Of a stretch of DNA of 64,000 bases, positions 1 through 12,200 are shown piece after piece (position 1 is the stretch's first letter; every line of letters begins with the position of its first letter). The translations under genes and the position numbers were made by a program. The notes beneath the pieces are model-generated. The model did no database searches, was not told where the DNA came from, and saw only the letters and a program-made list of their open reading frames with translations. The stretch is taken from NCBI GenBank assembly GCA_949126835.1, contig OX421495.1, positions 5,410,011-5,474,010 on the forward strand, in the 5' to 3' direction. This DNA comes from Anisus vortex (Eukaryota; Mollusca; Gastropoda; Planorbidae).

Positions 1-198
1 ATCATTCTTTTCTTGTACAAATGATCACTTGTTTATGAATTATATTCTTAAGAGGTTAATACTAGAACTATGTTTAATACTGTACGCCTACAAAACAAAA
101 AATAGTACAAAAGCCGGACAATTTTAAAGATTTTTAGCTTTGCCTGCCGGACGGAGGACAATAATCTAAAAAGGAGAACATGTCCTCATTTTTGCCGG

Positions 199-284
199 AC
201 CCGAGAACAAAGCATAGCCTTCACCAGGATTCGAAACCATGACCTCGGTACGCCAGCCGAACGCGCTGTCACCACTGTGTCCCA
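199..284 (-). mobile_element. SINE 5' head fragment
   Basis: Reverse complement of the tRNA-like head: the inverted B box (CCAGGATTCGAAACC) and the inverted A-box region (CCAGCCGAACGCGCTG) are both present. The 3' two thirds of the element are missing. Confidence 0.7.
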
Positions 285-438
285 AAGTCCATACGCAAGG
301 ACGTGCAATTTTGTTTTTTGTCACTAAACAGAATGCACTCTATACAATATTGTTATTGTTGAAAATGTTTTTTTTCGCCAAATCATGACCTTCATGGTTG
401 TACAAAAACAATTGTTATTTCCCTTTGTTGACATTGAG

Positions 439-446
439 TAGGCCTA
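439..446. other. TAGGCCTA palindrome (candidate footprint)
   Basis: One of about twenty copies of this octamer in the window. There is no related repeat copy here to show the empty allele; see the entries at 6558, 39346 and 39936, where the insertion is demonstrable. Confidence 0.4.
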
Positions 447-699
447 ATCTCCAAGGCTGAATCCAGTACTTATGTAATCGTGTGTGGTGAGAAATTAGTC
501 ATGCGGCGGCTTAATGCGTGTCATGTTGTGTTAACATTTCGGGAACCAGATCAAGCAAACCGTGACCAGGTGTGACCTTTGACCTGTTGGCAATCCACCC
601 ATCCATCCAACTATCCGATGGTCCATCCGTCCATCGTTCGTAAATCCGACTAGGATAGATAGACGCATATAAAGACTCACATAGAGAACAAGATAAGAA

Positions 700-705
700 T
701 ATAAT

Positions 706-736
<31 letters not shown>

Positions 737-737
737 A

Positions 738-768
<31 letters not shown>

Positions 769-805
769 AAGAGAGAGCGACAAAGAGAGCGACAAAGAGA
801 GAGAA
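700..805. repeat. (GA)n purine microsatellite
   Basis: Imperfect GAGA and AAAG repeats. The Ser/Leu-rich reading frames on the opposite strand are artefacts of the repeat. Confidence 0.95.
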
Positions 806-1002
806 ACAAAGAAAATATTAGTGGCCGACATAGAGACATAAAAAAAGTACACCTGAAAACAGGCATCGTTATTGTGTGCGTGCGTTTGTGCTTTGTGAAT
901 TGGCGTGTTCTGTCCCATACCTGTATTCACCCAAATATATTTGCTTAATGCTTAATTTGTACATTGAAATTTTTTACACCCACATACATTTATACATTAG
1001 CA

Positions 1003-1165
1003 CAGGGGTAGGCAAAGTACGGCACGCGTGCCAGACATGGCGCGCATAGCAATTTTTGATGGCACGCGAAAGACTCCCTAAATGGGGCAATTCAAGTACC
1101 TTCTATAAGAAATTGAGTGCTAAGGCTTGATGAATTTTAGGCTTTTGGCACGCTTAATGAATTAA
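1003..1165 (+). mobile_element. hAT-type MITE, 3' end lost
   Basis: Begins with the hAT-like terminus CAGGGGTAGGCAAAGTACGG, followed by GGCACGCGTGCC and the internal word AAGAAATTGAGTGC that recur in the other copies. The right terminus is replaced by a purine microsatellite. Confidence 0.7.
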
Positions 1166-1169
1166 GAGG

Positions 1170-1465
1170 GATAGACAGACAGAGGGAGAGTGGAAGAGAG
1201 AGAGAGAGGAGAGTGGAAGAGAGAGAGTAGAGTGGAAGAGAGAGAGGAGAGTGGAAGAGAGAGAGGAGAGTGGAAGAGAGAAAGAGAGTCGCGAAGAAAG
1301 GGGACACTAAAAATAGGATAAAAGACAAACACATAGAATAAACAATAAAAGAGAGAGAGAGAGGGAAGAGAGACAAAGAGTCAGCGAGAGAAGGAGACTC
1401 GGAGAAAGAGGTGAGGAAAGAAAGGTATTGAGAGGCAGAGAGAGAGAAAGAGAGAGAGAATGAGT
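1170..1465. repeat. Purine-rich (GAGAGTGGAA)n tract
   Basis: Tandem GAGAGTGGAA and GAGA motifs running directly from the truncated MITE. Low complexity with no coding signal. Confidence 0.9.
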
Positions 1466-2044
1466 ACAAATTAGTTGACCCACATTTAAGACGCATAACT
1501 TACTTATACCGTTAGTTCGTGATATCATTCTTTTTTTTCTTTAAAAATGTGTCACAGCTTTGGTCTACGCCACTTGACAAAAATATAGGTCAAGATGTGA
1601 CCTTTTTTTTTGTGTGTGTGTGTGTGTTAAATGCCAACCCAGTTTAACGGAGTACGCCGAGATACGCACGATTGGTGTATCGCCAAAGTCGTTCACACCC
1701 TGGCATTTTGAGAGGACCGTCGCAACTTCCTCCCCATTGTTTTATTCAAGAGGGCCATTAAGGACTTGTGTGGTCTCAGTATTAGAAACGACACGCAGCA
1801 AAAAAGACCGGCTAATTCCGTCAAGCATTAACGATGATGCAACGATGACGTATTTCCGTTGGTATTCTTCTTTTTCTATTATCCACTCTGCAGAGCAGAC
1901 TGCTCTCTTGCAGTCAATGCCAGTCATACTGGCATTGCTATTCTGTGTTTTCCCTTGTGGCTTTTTTTTTCTAAACCGAGCAGCTCAAGTAGTTAGTCCT
2001 AGAGACACTGTCTCATTACTTAAAAAAATATTTTGAAAACAATC

Positions 2045-2154
2045 TTCGCCGGACCAAAACCAGAAACAGCGTTCACAAGTTTCCGTGGCCACGGCATTCT
2101 AAGGGATGGTGTGGTCAGCACACTGCATAGCAGCCTTTACTTTACTTCTCAAAA
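2045..2154 (-). mobile_element. SINE 3'-end fragment
   Basis: Contains the inverted 3' blocks of the SINE: AGCGTTCACAAGTTTCCGTG, GGCCACGGCATTC and TGTGGTCAGCACAC, ending in CAGCCTTTACTTTACTT. The tRNA-like head is absent. Confidence 0.75.
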
Positions 2155-2564
2155 GTCTTGTTTTAGTTATAGTTCTCTCAATTGTACTCGGGCAAGCAGG
2201 CGCTGCCCAAGTCGAGCTGCTAGCTGAGGGCTCAGCTCCACTTCAGCTTTAGCCTGAGGGCCTCCTGCTTGTGTGTTGCTATTTAACAACAACAAAAAAA
2301 TGTTTGCGTTGAATAACTTTGACAAATTCACATCTGGCGAAGTCACACCTGACGAATTTACACCTGGCTAATTCACACCTGACCAAAGGTGGAATTCGTT
2401 AAAACTTGTGCTAGTGTATCTGTTACAGTTAAGTTAAACATTCAATATAACACCGAACCCTGACCTCCGAAAGGCAGTATTTCTTATAATGTAACAATAA
2501 AATATATTAACAGTTGTTGAAGACTATTAAAAAGCGCAATTCATTCGAGTAGGTGTCTTAACTA

Positions 2565-2690
2565 TCCATATAATAATAATAATTCTATTTGTATAGCGAT
2601 GCCAACAAACATAATGTAAGCTCAGAGCAAATTTAACATTGAGCAACAAACAACCAAGAACCCGGATGTAATTCTCTACAATAAATAAAT
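2565..2690 (-). mobile_element. LINE family A 3' tail
   Basis: AATAATAATAATTCTATTTG followed by TATAGCGATGCCAACAAAC and ATAATGTAAGCTCAGAGC is the reverse complement of the tail that ends the LINE at 50160-50635. It terminates in an AAT microsatellite, as many CR1/L2-like elements do. Severely 5'-truncated. Confidence 0.6.
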
Positions 2691-3428
2691 ATAAAGCTAA
2701 GAAATAATTTTTAATTGACAAACATATGACAAAGCAAATAAATGAAATTAAATTAAACCGAGCTAAAATAAAAGTAAAGCTGCAGGGGTGCAAACAATTT
2801 CGTTTTTTTTTTCTACACGCCTCTGTCATAAACACATAAACGCAGACGATTCAGTGCTTAAGATAACTAGACCGCAGATAAGATCTTGAGTTAATACCAT
2901 CATTGCTCAAGCGTCAAAAATATATAGAATCTACATGTATTTCTTAGAAACTGTTCTATTTATATAAAAACTGGTAGATCATTTTTGTATTCCGAAAAAT
3001 GTGTGAATTCCAAGAAGTCAGTTTTGATTTTTTTTTTCTCCATATTTAGGATTATATAAGCTTAGATCTACGATTATTTGATTACAACTAAATTTAAAAG
3101 CTTCAAACATCAAAATAAAGGGTTTTAGAAAAGTCAGTCTAGCGGAAATAATATGTATAATTTAAGTAATAACATTAGCATTTAGAGAGGTAGGACGGGG
3201 GGGGGGGGGATAAAGTAACGCTAAAAGCGAGTGCAGCCATGCGGAACAAATAAATCAATCCATTTAATCAAAATATCGATTTAACGATCTCTCGCCTTGT
3301 GTTTGCGCGTGTGAGTGTTTGCGTGTATGTGTGTTGGCTATAACAAAGCCAATTTAAATTTAAACATTACGTGGCGGTTATTTGTGTGTGTTGTGTATTT
3401 ACTTAGTTATTTGTACGACTAAAAGGAA

Positions 3429-3712
3429 GTACGGTGACCAAGCGGCGTACCGAAGGCCCTGGGTTCGAATCCTGGTGAAGACTAGGAGTTTGTTTCCACC
3501 CCATCCCCCCGGGATTGTAGTAGGGGTGTCCCCGAGTCTACCCAGCCCTGATGAGTACCTGACAATAGTTTTTGGGGTTAAAGTAAAGGCGGCTGGGCAT
3601 TGTGCTGGCCACATATCTCCTAGCATCCCGTGGCCACAGAAACTGGTAAACGCTGCTTCACCGGCCCCAATGGATCAATTGGGTCCGACGTGATTACTTT
3701 ACTAACTTTACT
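3429..3712 (+). mobile_element. tRNA-derived SINE, near full length
   Basis: Order along the element: A-box-like GGTGACCAAGCGG, B box GGGTTCGAATCCTGG, body CTGAGTCTACCCAGC-type word, TAAAGTAAAGGCGGCTGGGC, TGTGCTGGCCACA, CTTCACCGGCCC, and the 3' end GGGTCCGACG plus TTACTTTACT. Such elements are copied by LINE enzymes and transcribed by RNA polymerase III. The B box is intact and the A box is partly lost. Confidence 0.85.
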
Positions 3713-6425
3713 TCTACAACTAAAACCTTTACCACACACTTTTTAAACATTATTTATATTATAATTTGTGTGTGTGTGTGTGGTAAATTGGCATCCAGTG
3801 GTTATCAATACAATAAGATCAAAATCATCTCGCTAAACAATGGAAACATAAAAAAAAAAATCCGATGTAGATGTATCTCCAGAACTGGGTACGGATATAT
3901 TTAGAAATAAACTTGTTATAAGAGCCCCATCCTCCCCCCCCCCCCAAAAAAAAAAAAAGAGTTGCCTTATTTTACAAAAGAAAGAAATAAATGTTTGACA
4001 AATGCCTTTTTTTGAAAATATAATCTATGTAAATAGGTTAAGTAGACTCAGTGTGTGTGTCGATTCAAATTCCTATTGGTTAATTTAAGGACACGTGACC
4101 TTATCGTCTTATTAGTACTTTTGTGATTTCGCTCACTGTGTGTGTGTCCTTCCTAGTTGCTAAAATCGAAATCTTCCCAAATCTCCGCTTTGGACGACAC
4201 AAATGATATACAGTTATCGGACTAACAATAATGGCTACACCACAACGATAATCTGACCTAGTTTCGGAACCTTTTTTTTATAATTTTATTTTTATTTGAG
4301 CCGATAACTAAACTAATAATGGCCATTACCGGGTCGTGACCCCTCAATTCTGAAATTATGATCTGATTTATACGAAAAACAACAACTTTCTTTTTTAGGG
4401 ATGTTTAATTTCACACATTTTTTTAAAATATCAAATATGTAGGATAAAAGTTCGGATTTAACCAAGTTTTCTATCCGGTTTGCATCCCTGAATAATTTAT
4501 TATTTTAACATCACACAAATAAATTGTTTAAAACGTAAACTTTTTTTTAAACCATTTACATTATATATTTTTTTCTTGTTTTTTTTTAAATAAATATTTT
4601 ATCTATTACTTTGTTCATAAAAGCCATCACGTTTGACACTCGGAATGAGATATCATATAGTTTTACAGAAGATTAGAGCGTCCTACGATTATTCCTGGTG
4701 AGAATTTTGATTAGTGCCTTAAATGATGTCAAGTTATTGGTTTTCCTGACTTGTTCTGGTAACCCATTTCATGCCCAAGCAGGAAGAAAAACAATTTATA
4801 TGCATTTGTTCTTGCATATGGAATAAGAAAATACTTTTTATCCATGTGTCTGAGTATTTTATAAGACTATAGTGCTGTATTTCTAAGTTAAAATCTAATT
4901 AATTTATTACGCCATTTCGAAAATATATTTAAAAAAATTAACCCAGTTGACAGCATCTCGTCTGCAACATTTAATTTATGTAATTTTATTAAATTTCTAG
5001 CTTTCGTCGCATATACATGTACAATATAGAGTCTAGATCTACATGCCAATATTTAATAGTTTTTTTTAAACGAAATCCATGCAATGATTGCGTTGACTTA
5101 AGCAAGGTAGGCTACTCCGCGAAGAAAATGACTCGGTTGCTATATTTAATTAGGGGCCAAATTCCCGCTTATCGCGGTTAACAAAATCCATGACGTACAA
5201 AATCGGAAATATCCGATTTCTGAAACGTAATAAGGTAAACTGAATTCCCGTTTTTTTTTTGTTCTGTAAAGAACTTTATCTAAAGTGTCGCTTTAAAGTT
5301 TAAACCACCTTTTATCCCCCCCTTCCCTTTTCACTGCACCATGTCCCAGTTTAATACCTGTTGGGTCTTTGTAGTTCTTTTTATTTGGGCCTTTCTAGCT
5401 CTTATATAATATTAATTTAATATAATATTTATATAATATTTCTTTTTTTTTTTGGAAACCACCTTTTTAGTATATCCGTATGCCGTATATATGATTGTAT
5501 TGTAATGTGTGAGTGTATGTATATATTTTTGTGTTTACCTTAGAGTGCGATAAACTTCAACAGATAATACTATTTGATGCTGATTTCGTAATCACTGTGA
5601 GCCGACAAACGGGTCAGACGTTATTGCAATGGTGCCAAAGGGGGAGGGAGGGGAGTAGTGGGGGGGGGGAATGATAATCACGCGTGATAAACCTTTTTTA
5701 AAAAAAATCTAATTTTTTTTTTTGCAGAAAAATAACGTTTACGATTCGTGTCGTCGGTAATGACCGCAACAGGGGGTGGGGCTGGATGAAGAAGGGCGGG
5801 ATTGTTGGATAGAATCAGAAAGGGTGGGGGTGACGGAAGGGGGGGGGGGAGATGATGAAGATTTAAGGACGCGGAATGACGCGTATCACCAATATTTTTA
5901 TTTTGGGTACGTGCCATATATATACTTCCCTGGCCGTGAAAGAGTTAAACGAATAAATAGTTTTTTCGTAGAAACATTGGCAGTCGGGTTTTTTTCTCCC
6001 TCGCTCTCTCGCTTGCTCTTTATCTGTAAGAATTGGCTCGGGTGTAAATACTACTGACACATACCTATATAAACATGATATATATATATAGATATCTCTC
6101 GGTTGTATGCGCTTTGGTTGTTGTTTTTTTTTACCTATATAGCTGATAGCCCGGATCCTAGCACGGTTCATTTTTCTCTGCAGCAGCGAGGCGAAGCTGC
6201 CTGTTGTTGGATGTATCAAGAAGTTTTGTGTGTTATGTAACGTCGTGTGGCCTACAGGTGTTTTAGTGGTGGTGTCATTTTATTTCTATCTTCATCGGGG
6301 TCCTTTAATTAAGGAATACTTTCTTTGAGTTGTTGGACTGCACTACCTGGTGAGTCTATTTTTTTAAATTTATTTTTGAGGGTGGGGGGGGGGGGTGTAA
6401 CTAGTTGCTAGTATCAAGTTGGTTA
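3713..6425. other. AT-rich intergenic sequence without a recognisable gene
   Basis: Apart from the LINE B fragment there are T-rich stretches, long C or G runs (near 3935, 5661 and 5840) and short low-quality ORFs. Nothing here supports a gene. Confidence 0.5.
4664..4910 (-). mobile_element. LINE family B 3'-end fragment
   Basis: Shares words in order with the copies at 13820 and 52955 (reverse strand): GAGCGTCCTACGATTATTCC, GATGTCAAGTTATTGG, TGGTAACCCATTTCATGCCC and TATGCATTTGTTCTTGCATA. The reverse strand corresponds to the last part of a reverse-transcriptase ORF, here full of stops. Confidence 0.6.
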
Positions 6426-6714
6426 AGGGGCACGTTGACCGAGCCGAGCAGGAAGTTCAGAGGGTGTACCTAAGGTCCTGGGTTCGAATCCTGGTGAAGG
6501 CTTGGGATTTGTTCCCGGGTCTGGAAGGTGTCTCTGAGTTTACCCAGCTCTGAAGTGTAGGCCTACTAAACTTTAGTTGGGGTGGGGTGGGGGGGAATAA
6601 GGTAAAGGCGGCTTGGCATTGTGCTGGCCACACTATCCCCTATTTTGCCGTGGCCATGAGAAACTGGTGGGTTTTTTAGACCTTATGAACCAATTTGGTC
6701 CTACGGGTCCTTTA
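6426..6714 (+). mobile_element. tRNA-derived SINE carrying a TAGGCCTA insertion
   Basis: Near full-length copy with A-box-like TTGACCGAGCCGAGC, B box GGGTTCGAATCCTGGTGAAG and the 3' blocks of the family. Where other copies read GGGTACCTGACCTTAG, this one has GTGTA, then GGCCTA, then CTAAACTTTAG, so 6 bp has been inserted at a TA (palindrome at 6558-6565). Confidence 0.85.
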
Positions 6715-6729
6715 ATCAAGTTTTTTTTT

Positions 6730-6818
6730 TCTTGTTATACGTGCATGCATATATACATATACAAACTAAACATAACATACATACATAGGCCTACATACTT
6801 AACTTACTTTCTTATATA

Positions 6819-6862
<44 letters not shown>

Positions 6863-7040
6863 GGATACACCAATACACGTATAGGCATACATACACCTAT
6901 ACATTCATATATGTATACATACACAGACACACAGAAAGACATACATACATACATATAGGCTTACACATTAACATATACGAATTACATACGTTCATAAGTA
7001 CATACATACATACATACTTAGGCTACATAAATAGATAACA
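6730..7040. repeat. (CATA)n and (AT)n microsatellite region
   Basis: Imperfect CATA repeats surround an (AT)n tract near 6816-6855. Two of the CATA runs are interrupted by TAGGCCTA (6786-6793) or a shorter relative (TTAGGCTACATA near 7018). The long Tyr/Ile-rich frame is a repeat artefact. Confidence 0.9.
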
Positions 7041-7535
7041 TACATTACATAAAAAAAATTGACCTACTTTCAGACACGTCATAATAACTGGAAATGGCAT
7101 GAAAATGAAAAAAAAAACGGAAAATAAAAAAGAATCAATACCCAAATTTCTACTAAGTTTCAATTTGTAACACACAATTGGACAGTTTTGAAAATTTTAG
7201 AAACTTTGTCTTGTGTGGACGTAGCAGTTTAAAAACTTGGTATGTCAGCTATTTCTTTTCTTTGATATAAATGTAGGCCCTATATATATATATTTAGATT
7301 TCTTCTTGTTTTAATATATATAGTCTTATACAAAAAAATATTTTTTTTACTGTACTAGTTGTAATTAATTTGAAACGTGAAACAAGTAGCATATAGACTG
7401 CACAATTCTAAACAATACATTTGTGTTTATTATTGTTTATTTATAATATAAAGACAATGAAACAAGTGGATGATCAATAAAAAAAAAAATATAAACATCA
7501 CTTTGTAAGAAACAAAAATTAACTTTTTTTAAAAT

Positions 7536-7684
7536 AAAGTAAAGTAATTCTGTCAGACCAAATTTCTGTGTGGTCACGGCATACTAGGGGATTGTGTGGC
7601 CAGTACAAAGCCCAACTTAAGTCAGTTACAAATCCTATCCTTCACCAGGATTCGAACCCAGGACCTTCAGACCACCGTGCCCCT
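7536..7684 (-). mobile_element. SINE copy with internal deletion
   Basis: The inverted 3' end (AAAGTAAAGTAATTCTGTCA, CACGGCATACTAGG, TGTGTGGCCAG) is joined almost directly to the inverted head (CCTTCACCAGGATTCGAACC, CACCGTGCCCC). About 120 bp of the body is missing. Confidence 0.8.
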
Positions 7685-9283
7685 ATTTTTATAATAACTT
7701 CCATTAATATTTTTTTTTATTGTTTCGTAAAGTTCTCAATAACCTTGTTTGCTTATACATTTATACATTTTGTTTAGTAATTAAATTTTAAAATTATTTT
7801 TTATTGTTCCACAAACTCCTCTGAATTCTCCGCCATCTTTTTTTATTTCTCTTTCAACTTTAACTTCTAAAATCCGTATTATCTAGATAAAACATTTAAT
7901 CTAGCCCCCCCCCCCCCACACACACACACTCCTCATTAACTTCTAAAGATTAAAGTGTTAAACTCGTCATTAAAAAGGGCACTTTAAGTAGATCTAGGTC
8001 CTGTTTGAACAGACCAACACATCTATCAGTTTAACCTGGTTTGGCCCTTTTAATTGGCTGATTTCCAATCAATGTCCTGCGACCTCACCGTTCAGATCGG
8101 CACACACACGTGGCTGTTCTTTTCTTTTCTTTTTTTAATTGATAGATTGATCTCCCTTTGTGTTCGTCTGCTAGACTCAACTCCTTTTATGGTTCAAGAT
8201 GTACTCTCCCCTTTATATTACCTTTTATAAGCTTTAGAGATTTTCGCGTCCTTATCCACTTTACAAAACAAACACTTTTTTTTTTAAAGTTTGTGGGTTT
8301 TAACGAAGGTCACTTCAGGTGGTTTTTCGGGGGGAGTTGGAAGAGAGGGAGTCAGTCATTACATATGGATGCAGGGTGGGTCACGTAGTGAAAATTTGGG
8401 TGTCGACCAGCTAGTGCATTCAAATGGATGGACTTTTTTTTCATTAACACAGGACATAAATGATTATCAAAAAACAAACAAAGTGTATTTCAAACAAGTG
8501 ATTTAAAAAGTAGGATGATTAATTGTGAGTCTCGATTACCGAAACAAAATATAGGAATGTACATATTTTTTGTTACCTTTTGCGTGGTTTACTTTTTTTT
8601 TATATTCCGTCTAAATGTCGTATTATAATCTACCTAGACCAGCCACCCTTACCCCCTACCCAAAGTGAACTTCCGCGTAGGTGAAACATTTAATCTGCGT
8701 TGAAACCCAACACGTCCACCTGGGTTAAAGTATTCATTCCGTTGGCCGCGTCGATTCCAATAGGAATATTATGTTTTGGCTGTTAAATCCTCGCAAGAAT
8801 TGCTCAACCGACCGTTCAGATTTTATAAAGGTTAGACGGTAGCACAAAAAGAGAGGGCAGTGTTTAATACATATTTTACAGTGACGGTGGTTTTAAAAGA
8901 ATGGATTATCCTAAGACGACTTATCGACTGGATTTAATTTCTGTGTGCGTAAAATTTTATTGTTCGGTTTTGTTTCATTTCATGTAATCGAAAAAATTTT
9001 TATTATTTTTTGGTATCGATCCAGATTGTTTTTTCTTTCTCGGATATCGAAACGTATCAATTTTGATCAATTAATTGATAGCTGGCGCCAGGAGGTGACA
9101 CGGTTAGTACTTTTACGGGTGACTGGAGGTCAACCGACCGTGACATGCACTCTATTTCTTTCTCTCTCTCTCTCTCTTTTTTCTCTCGTATTCTCTCTTT
9201 CTTTTATCCAAACGTCGTGGGTTCAAATCCGATTGTTTCTAAAATTTCCTGGGCCCGATTAAACAAACTATTGAATAGAATTA
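7685..9283. other. Intergenic, no gene recognised; possible second tRNA-like SINE head at 9060-9260
   Basis: Mostly unique AT-rich sequence. Near 9210 the word CGTGGGTTCAAATCCGATTG resembles a tRNA B box and lies just before the minisatellite, separated from an upstream GC-richer part by a (CT)n tract. It does not match the main SINE family and I cannot show a second copy. Confidence 0.3.
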
Positions 9284-12200
9284 GAATGACCAAAAGTACC
9301 GGATAGAATGACCAAAAGTGCCAGATAGAATGACCAAAAGTGCCGGATAGAATGACTAAAAGTGCGGATAGAATGCCCAAAGTATCGGATAGAATGACCA
9401 AAAGTGTCAGATAGAATGACCAAAAATACCGGATAGAATGACCAAAAGTACCGGATAGAATGACCAAAAGTACCGGATAGAATGACCAAAAGTGCCAGAT
9501 AGAATGACCAAAAGTACCAGATAGAATGTCCAAAAGTACCGAAGAGAATGACCAAAAGTGCCGGATAGAATGACCAAAAGTGCCGGATAGAATGACAAAA
9601 AGTGCCGGATAGAATGACCAAAAGTGCCGGATATTAAATGACCAAAAGTACCGGATATAATGACCAAAAGTACCGGATAGAATGTCCAAAAGTACCGAAG
9701 AGAATGACCAAAAGTGCCGGATAGAATGACCAAAAGTGCCGGATAGAATGTCCAAAAGTACCGAAGAGAATGACCAAAAGTACCGGATATAATGACCAAA
9801 AGTACCAGATAGAATGTCCAAAAGTACCGAAGAGAATGACCAAAAGTGCCAGATAGAATGACCAAAAGTGCCGGATAGAATGACAAAAAGTGCCGGATAG
9901 AATGACCAAAAGTGCCGGATATTAAATGACCAAAAGTACCGGATATAATGACCAAAAGTACCGGATAGAATGACCAAAAGTGCCGGATAGAATGACAAAA
10001 AGTGCCGGATAGAATGACCAAAAGTGCCGGATATTAAATGACCAAAAGTACCGGATATAATGACCAAAAGTACCGGATAGAATGACCAAAAGTGCCGGAT
10101 AGAATGACCAAAAGTACCGTATAGAATGGCCAAAAGTGCCGGATAAAATGACCAAAAGTACCGGATAGAATGACTAAAAGTACCGGATATAATGACCAAA
10201 AGTACCGGATTGAATGACCAAAAGTACCGGATATAATGACCAAAAGTACCGGATAGAATGACCAAAAGTGTCAGATATAATGACCAAAAGTACCGGATAG
10301 AATGACCAAAATAGCCAGACAGAATGACCAAAAATACCGGATAGAATGACCAAAAGTGCCGGATAGAATGACCAAAAGTACCATATCGAATGACCAAAAG
10401 TGCCGGATAGAATTACCAAAAGTGCCGGATAGAATGACCAAAGTACCGGATAGAATGACCAAAAGTACCGGATAGAATGACCAAAAGTGCCAGATAGAAT
10501 GACCAAAAGTACCGGATAGAATGTCCAAAAGTACCGAATAGAATGACCAAAAGTGCCGGATAGAATGACCAAAAGTGCCGGATATAATGACCAAACGTGC
10601 CGGATAGAATGACCAAAAGTGCCTGATTTAATGACCAAAAGTACCCGATAGAATGACCAAAAGTACCGGATAGAAAGACCAAAAGTGCCGGATAGAATGA
10701 CCAAAAGTGCCGGATAGAATGACCAAAAGTGCCGGATAGAATGACCAAAAGTGTCAGATAGAATGACCAAAAATACCGGATAGAATGACCAAAAGTACCG
10801 GATAAAATGACCAAACGTGCCGGATAGAATGACCAAAAGTGCCTGATTTAATGACCAAAAGTACCCGATAGAATGACCAAAAGTACCGGATAGAAAGACC
10901 AAAAGTGCCGGATAGAATGACCAAAAGTGCCGGATAGAATGACCAAAAGTGCCGGATAGAATGACCAAAAGTGTCAGATAGAATGACCAAAAATACCGGA
11001 TAGAATGACCAAAAGTACCGGATAGAATGACCAAAAGTACCGGATAGAATGACCAAAAGTGCCAGATAGAATGACCAAAAGTGCCGGATAGAATGACTAA
11101 AAGTGCGGATAGAATGCCCAAAGTATCGGATAGAATGACCAAAAGTGTCAGATAGAATGACCAAAAATACCGGATAGAATGACCAAAAGTACCGGATAGA
11201 ATGACCAAAAGTACCGGATAGAATGACCAAAAGTGCCAGATAGAATGACCAAAAGTACCAGATAGAATGTCCAAAAGTACCGAAGAGAATGACCAAAAGT
11301 GCCGGATAGAATGACCAAAAGTGCCGGATATTAAATGACCAAAAGTACCGGATATAATGACCAAAAGTACCGGATAGAATGTCCAAAAGTACCGAAGAGA
11401 ATGACCAAAAGTGCCGAATAGAATGACCAAAAGTGCCAGATAGAATGACCAAAAGTACCGGATATAATGACCAAAAGTACCGGATAGAATGACCAAAAGT
11501 ACCGGATATAATGACCAAAAGTACCGGATAGAATGACCAAAAGTACCGGATAAAATGACCAAACGTGCCGGATATAATGACCAAAAGTGCCGGATAGAAT
11601 GACCAAAAGTGCCGGATAGAATGACCAAAAGTGTCGGATAGAATGTCCAAAAGTACCGAAGAGAAAGACCAAAAGTGCCGAATAGAATGACCAAAAGTGC
11701 CAGATAGAATGACCAAAAGTACCGGATATAATGACCAAAAGTACCGGATAGAATGACCAAAAGTACCGGATATAATGACCAAAAGTACCGGATAGAATGA
11801 CCAAAAGTACCGGATAAAATGACCAAACGTGCCGGATATAATGACCAAAAGTGCCGGATAGAATGACCAAAAGTGCCGGATAGAATGACCAAAAGTGCCG
11901 GATAGAATGACCAAAAGTGCCGGATAGAATGACCAAAAGTGCCGGATAGAATGACCAAAAGTGCCGGATAGAATGACCAAAAGTGCCGGATAGAATGACC
12001 AAAAGTGCCGGATAGAATGACCAAAAGTGCCGGATAGAATGACCAAAAGTGCCGGATAGAATGACCAAAAGTGCCGGATAGAATGACCAAAAGTACCGGA
12101 TAGAATGACCAAAAGTGCCGGATAGAATGACCAAAAGTGCCGGATAGAATGACCAAAAGTGCCGGATAGAATGACCAAAAGTGCCGGATAGAATGACCAA

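Noticed and set aside
3429..3712. Functional tRNA gene in the SINE heads
   Set aside because: The A and B boxes are embedded in a longer dispersed element; no cloverleaf with paired acceptor stem can be formed and many copies share the body.
5776..6219. Overlapping ORFs of 93 and 118 codons
   Set aside because: Low-complexity composition with G runs, no domain and no conserved start.
6613..7038. 141-codon ORF
   Set aside because: It starts inside a SINE and runs through CATA and AT microsatellites.
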